Shown here in pieces: positions 61,645 through 64,000 of a DNA stretch of 64,000 nucleotides. Position numbers and translations under genes: made by a program. The notes beneath the pieces were generated by a model. That model was not told the DNA's origin. It saw only the letters and a program-made list of their open reading frames with translations, and searched no databases. The stretch's first letter is position 1, and the number at the start of each line of letters is the position of its first letter. The stretch is taken from assembly GCA_028554755.1 (NCBI GenBank), contig JAPTOF010000019.1:4970001-5034000 (forward strand). The letters run 5' to 3'. This DNA is from Cordia subcordata (taxonomy: Eukaryota > Streptophyta > Magnoliopsida > Boraginales > Cordiaceae).

Positions 61645-63310
61645 TGATATGTACTCAGTGTTACGTGGAAATGAAGCACAAATACAGCCAAGTTTTACAC
61701 TTGCAAGTGTACGGATCGTGACTATAATAATGCGAGCGTATAGGTATCATCTCCACATGGAGGCTACCTTAGTTTGGTCTCTACGTGCATGGTGCTTAAA
61801 ACTAGCTACGTGTGTGTGTATGCTTTCTTTGGGATTAAAGAGATCTCAGAGAAAGGAAAATAAATCTAAACTAACCTAATCTAATAGAGGAACCTAGGGT
61901 GCAAAGCTAGGGAAAGAAAGCGCTACAAGATGGAAGGGGATATCGGGCGATTGCATTGCAACCAGACTCGAGCTATAATAATGATTCAGTTTATCTATGG
62001 CTCGATTGCTCTCTTTGGTATTGATTAACATCCTACTTGAGAGACTAACTTATTAGTATTGTTTCAGACTAAATATTAGACTCCTAGAGTATTAACTAAT
62101 GCTAGTAGGGTACCTTTTTAGTATTGTTTCAAACTAGAGGTATACTCCTACTACACTAAGTCATTAATTAAGCATATTAGTCAACACATTTAGTCGCAAA
62201 GAGGGCTCATGCCGTTAGTATGGATTAAAGCTAAGACAAGTCCACTATCGATAGCATTTAAGCACAAAAGAACTCATACAACTTCACTTAGAAATTTTAA
62301 TAAACACATAGACATGTTGATTCATGCCATTAATCAATGTAAATAAGCATATATTAAGAGCCAAAGATATATATACAAATCTTTTATTCAAAGCTCTAAT
62401 CTAATATACAACGACAAACACTTGAAGATCTAGCCTAATCTAACAACATATTTACAAGAAATACTAAGAGAACAAGAATAACTCCCCTAAATCTTACTTG
62501 TAAATACGTACAAATCTTTCAAATCTTAATCTTAGTTTGGTGTGGGGTTTAGATGGTGGTTTTGGGTGTTAATTGAAGTGGGAAAAGAGTTAGGATTAAT
62601 GAGGGTGAGAGATTATTGGGTTCCTTCCCTAAAAATGGCCTAAAACGAGCGATTTATAGTTGTTTCAATGTATAGTCGATCGACCTAGTTGAGGGCCTAG
62701 CCCAGGGAAGAGGGAGTCCAGCCTAGAAAGTGAACATTTTGACTCAACCGGGGGCCATAGCTGGGGGGCTGGCCAAGTCAGCGGGGTAATCGACCTTGAT
62801 AGCTAAAATGCCTATAACTTGCTCGATTTGGCTCCGATTCGTGCACGGTTTTCTTCTATTTCTTCGTACCGTTATCGGAGACCTCCAAAGCCTTTTTTTT
62901 TTCATCTTTTCATGCCCATAAATATCTCTAAACTTTATTCACACTCTTTACATCTTCAAACAAGCTCAATTTTTTCTCCCGAAACACATATCCCTACTCG
63001 TGCTCAGTTGCATCATTTTTCGTCCAAGAGCTTCCAAATGGACTTTTCTTCATTTCTTATCCTCCAAATCAATTCTAACTTGGCTCTTTGATTAAAGCAT
63101 CATCATTTTAAGCTCAAGTCCTTCTTCCAAAAATACACCTAAAACACGAAATAAGACACTTAATATAGAACTTATGTGTTTTGACACCTATAAGCACAAA
63201 TATGACTAATAGTGCACAAATGCAATCCTAAATAAACTTAACTATGGTCAAAATACTCTAGAAAGTATATGAAAACAATATATATAAACATACACAAATC
63301 ACACACATCA
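61645..63310 (-). mobile_element. 3' LTR of a minus-strand Ty3/gypsy-like retrotransposon
   Basis: On the minus strand the element begins TGATGTGTGTGATTTG at 63310 and ends ACATATCA at 61645, about 1.67 kb with TG...CA and TGAT/ATCA ends. Immediately before its start is a purine-rich tract GCAAAGGGAAGGTATAGAGG (63311-63334), a polypurine tract, with the motif TTAAGGACAAGCAAAGGG typical of plant gypsy elements. The tail carries CACTTGCAAGTGTAAAACTT, a common LTR motif. The left flank ACACT is not repeated at 63311, which is expected if the interior lies to the right. Confidence 0.75.
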
Positions 63311-64000
63311 ATACCTCTATACCTTCCCTTTGCTTGTCCTTAAGCAAGCATAAACCAAAGTCTATCCTCATGTTTTTCAAAGAGTTACCGGTTGTATTAA
63401 CTTGCTATCTTTCACCTATAAAGGAATATTAGGGGTCATTCCTTCCATGTAAAGGCTTTCCTAGCCTTTTTTCGATCCTCCTCTCAATCACAAGGAGTCT
63501 TGCACCTCAGGGAAAGTTACCAAGTAGCTAGAACCGCCATCAACTTAGGATTCCAATTCATGCACTTGGGATATTGATACTTTATGCCTTATCAACTAAC
63601 ATGGCCTCCCAACATGCACTTAGCCCCAAAGATACAAGGGAAGGAAGATACATCACAATAGTTCACAATTGACTTAAGATTCTTATTCGTAAAACAAAGA
63701 AATAACAAAAGAAAACACTTGTGTCAAATTGACATTGTGTCACTTGACACATATACATAATACTTCACTTTTTCATCTTTTTGTGTCTTTTGGATTTTTT
63801 TTATTTTTCACTTTTTTTCCACTTTTTTTCATTTTTTGACTAATTTTTTTATTTTTTCATTTTTTCATTTTTTTGCATTTTTCTCAATACATAACATAAA
63901 CCAAAAAAAAAAAAAGAAAAAAAGAGGCTAAGGCACACTAAAAGAACTAATCACGGAAGGGGCACTTATATCAACAACCTTTAAAACACTTTTTCCAACC
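63311..64000 (-). mobile_element. Internal non-coding part of the same retrotransposon, cut by the window edge
   Basis: Starts with the polypurine tract (minus strand) and continues as low-complexity sequence with long T/A runs around 63790-63925. No gag-pol reading frame is visible in the 690 bases present. The coding region and 5' LTR should lie beyond 64000. Confidence 0.55.

Noticed and set aside
62819..63091. 90-codon ORF
   Set aside because: It lies within the LTR on the opposite strand to the element and has no recognisable domain.
61645..63310. Solo LTR interpretation
   Set aside because: The left 5-bp flank is not repeated on the right and a polypurine tract adjoins, so a 3' LTR with its interior is a better fit.
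1..64000. CRISPR arrays, bacterial operons, tRNA and rRNA genes
   Set aside because: No regularly spaced repeats, no intact tRNA cloverleaf apart from SINE heads, and no rRNA sequence were seen; the window is plant nuclear DNA.

Overview
This is plant nuclear DNA, most likely from a eudicot. It is AT-rich, its genes have many introns with GT-AG borders, and the encoded families are plant-specific or plastid-targeted. Seven protein genes and one microRNA locus can be read. The exon models below were assembled by hand by matching splice sites, reading phase and recalled family sequences. Junctions are therefore well supported by frame but not by transcripts.

Layout. 0.3-8.2 kb (+): BAR-domain protein of the At2g33490/At3g26910 type. 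9.3-11.2 kb (+): chloroplast shikimate kinase-like protein SKL1. 15.7-20.2 kb (+): Atos/FAM214-type protein, preceded by a leader rich in small upstream ORFs. 23.1-23.6 kb (+): single C2H2 zinc finger with an EAR motif, KNUCKLES-like. 26.0-34.9 kb (-): phytyl ester synthase-type acyltransferase (PES2-like). 47.4-48.3 kb (+): CASP-like membrane protein. 50.5-53.0 kb (-): BRO1-domain protein with an N-myristoylation signal. 58.27-58.95 kb (+): a TATA box followed by two miR169-type hairpins, the first canonical and the second with a mutated mature strand.

The gaps are full of mobile DNA. There are about nine copies of one AT-rich fold-back MITE family, two SINE families (one copy with a 15-bp target duplication) and a probable Helitron with two further Helitron-like ends. 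A 934-bp hAT element has a perfect 8-bp target duplication and apparently carries plastid DNA. There is also a solo LTR with a 5-bp target duplication and, at the right edge, the 3' LTR of a minus-strand Ty3/gypsy-like element that runs out of the window. 34.9-47.3 kb is the main gene desert.

Gene order matters. From memory, BAR, SKL1, Atos, PES2 and MIR169 correspond to Arabidopsis At3g26910, At3g26900, At3g26890, At3g26840 and the At3g26812-26819 MIR169 cluster, in the same descending order. KNUCKLES and its BRO1 neighbour are At5g14010 and At5g14020. The window thus looks like an ancestral block whose genes were split between two duplicated segments in Arabidopsis. The genes do not form one pathway. 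Two act in the plastid (SKL1, PES), three are membrane or trafficking related (BAR, BRO1, CASP-like), and three are or may be gene regulators (KNU-like, Atos, miR169).
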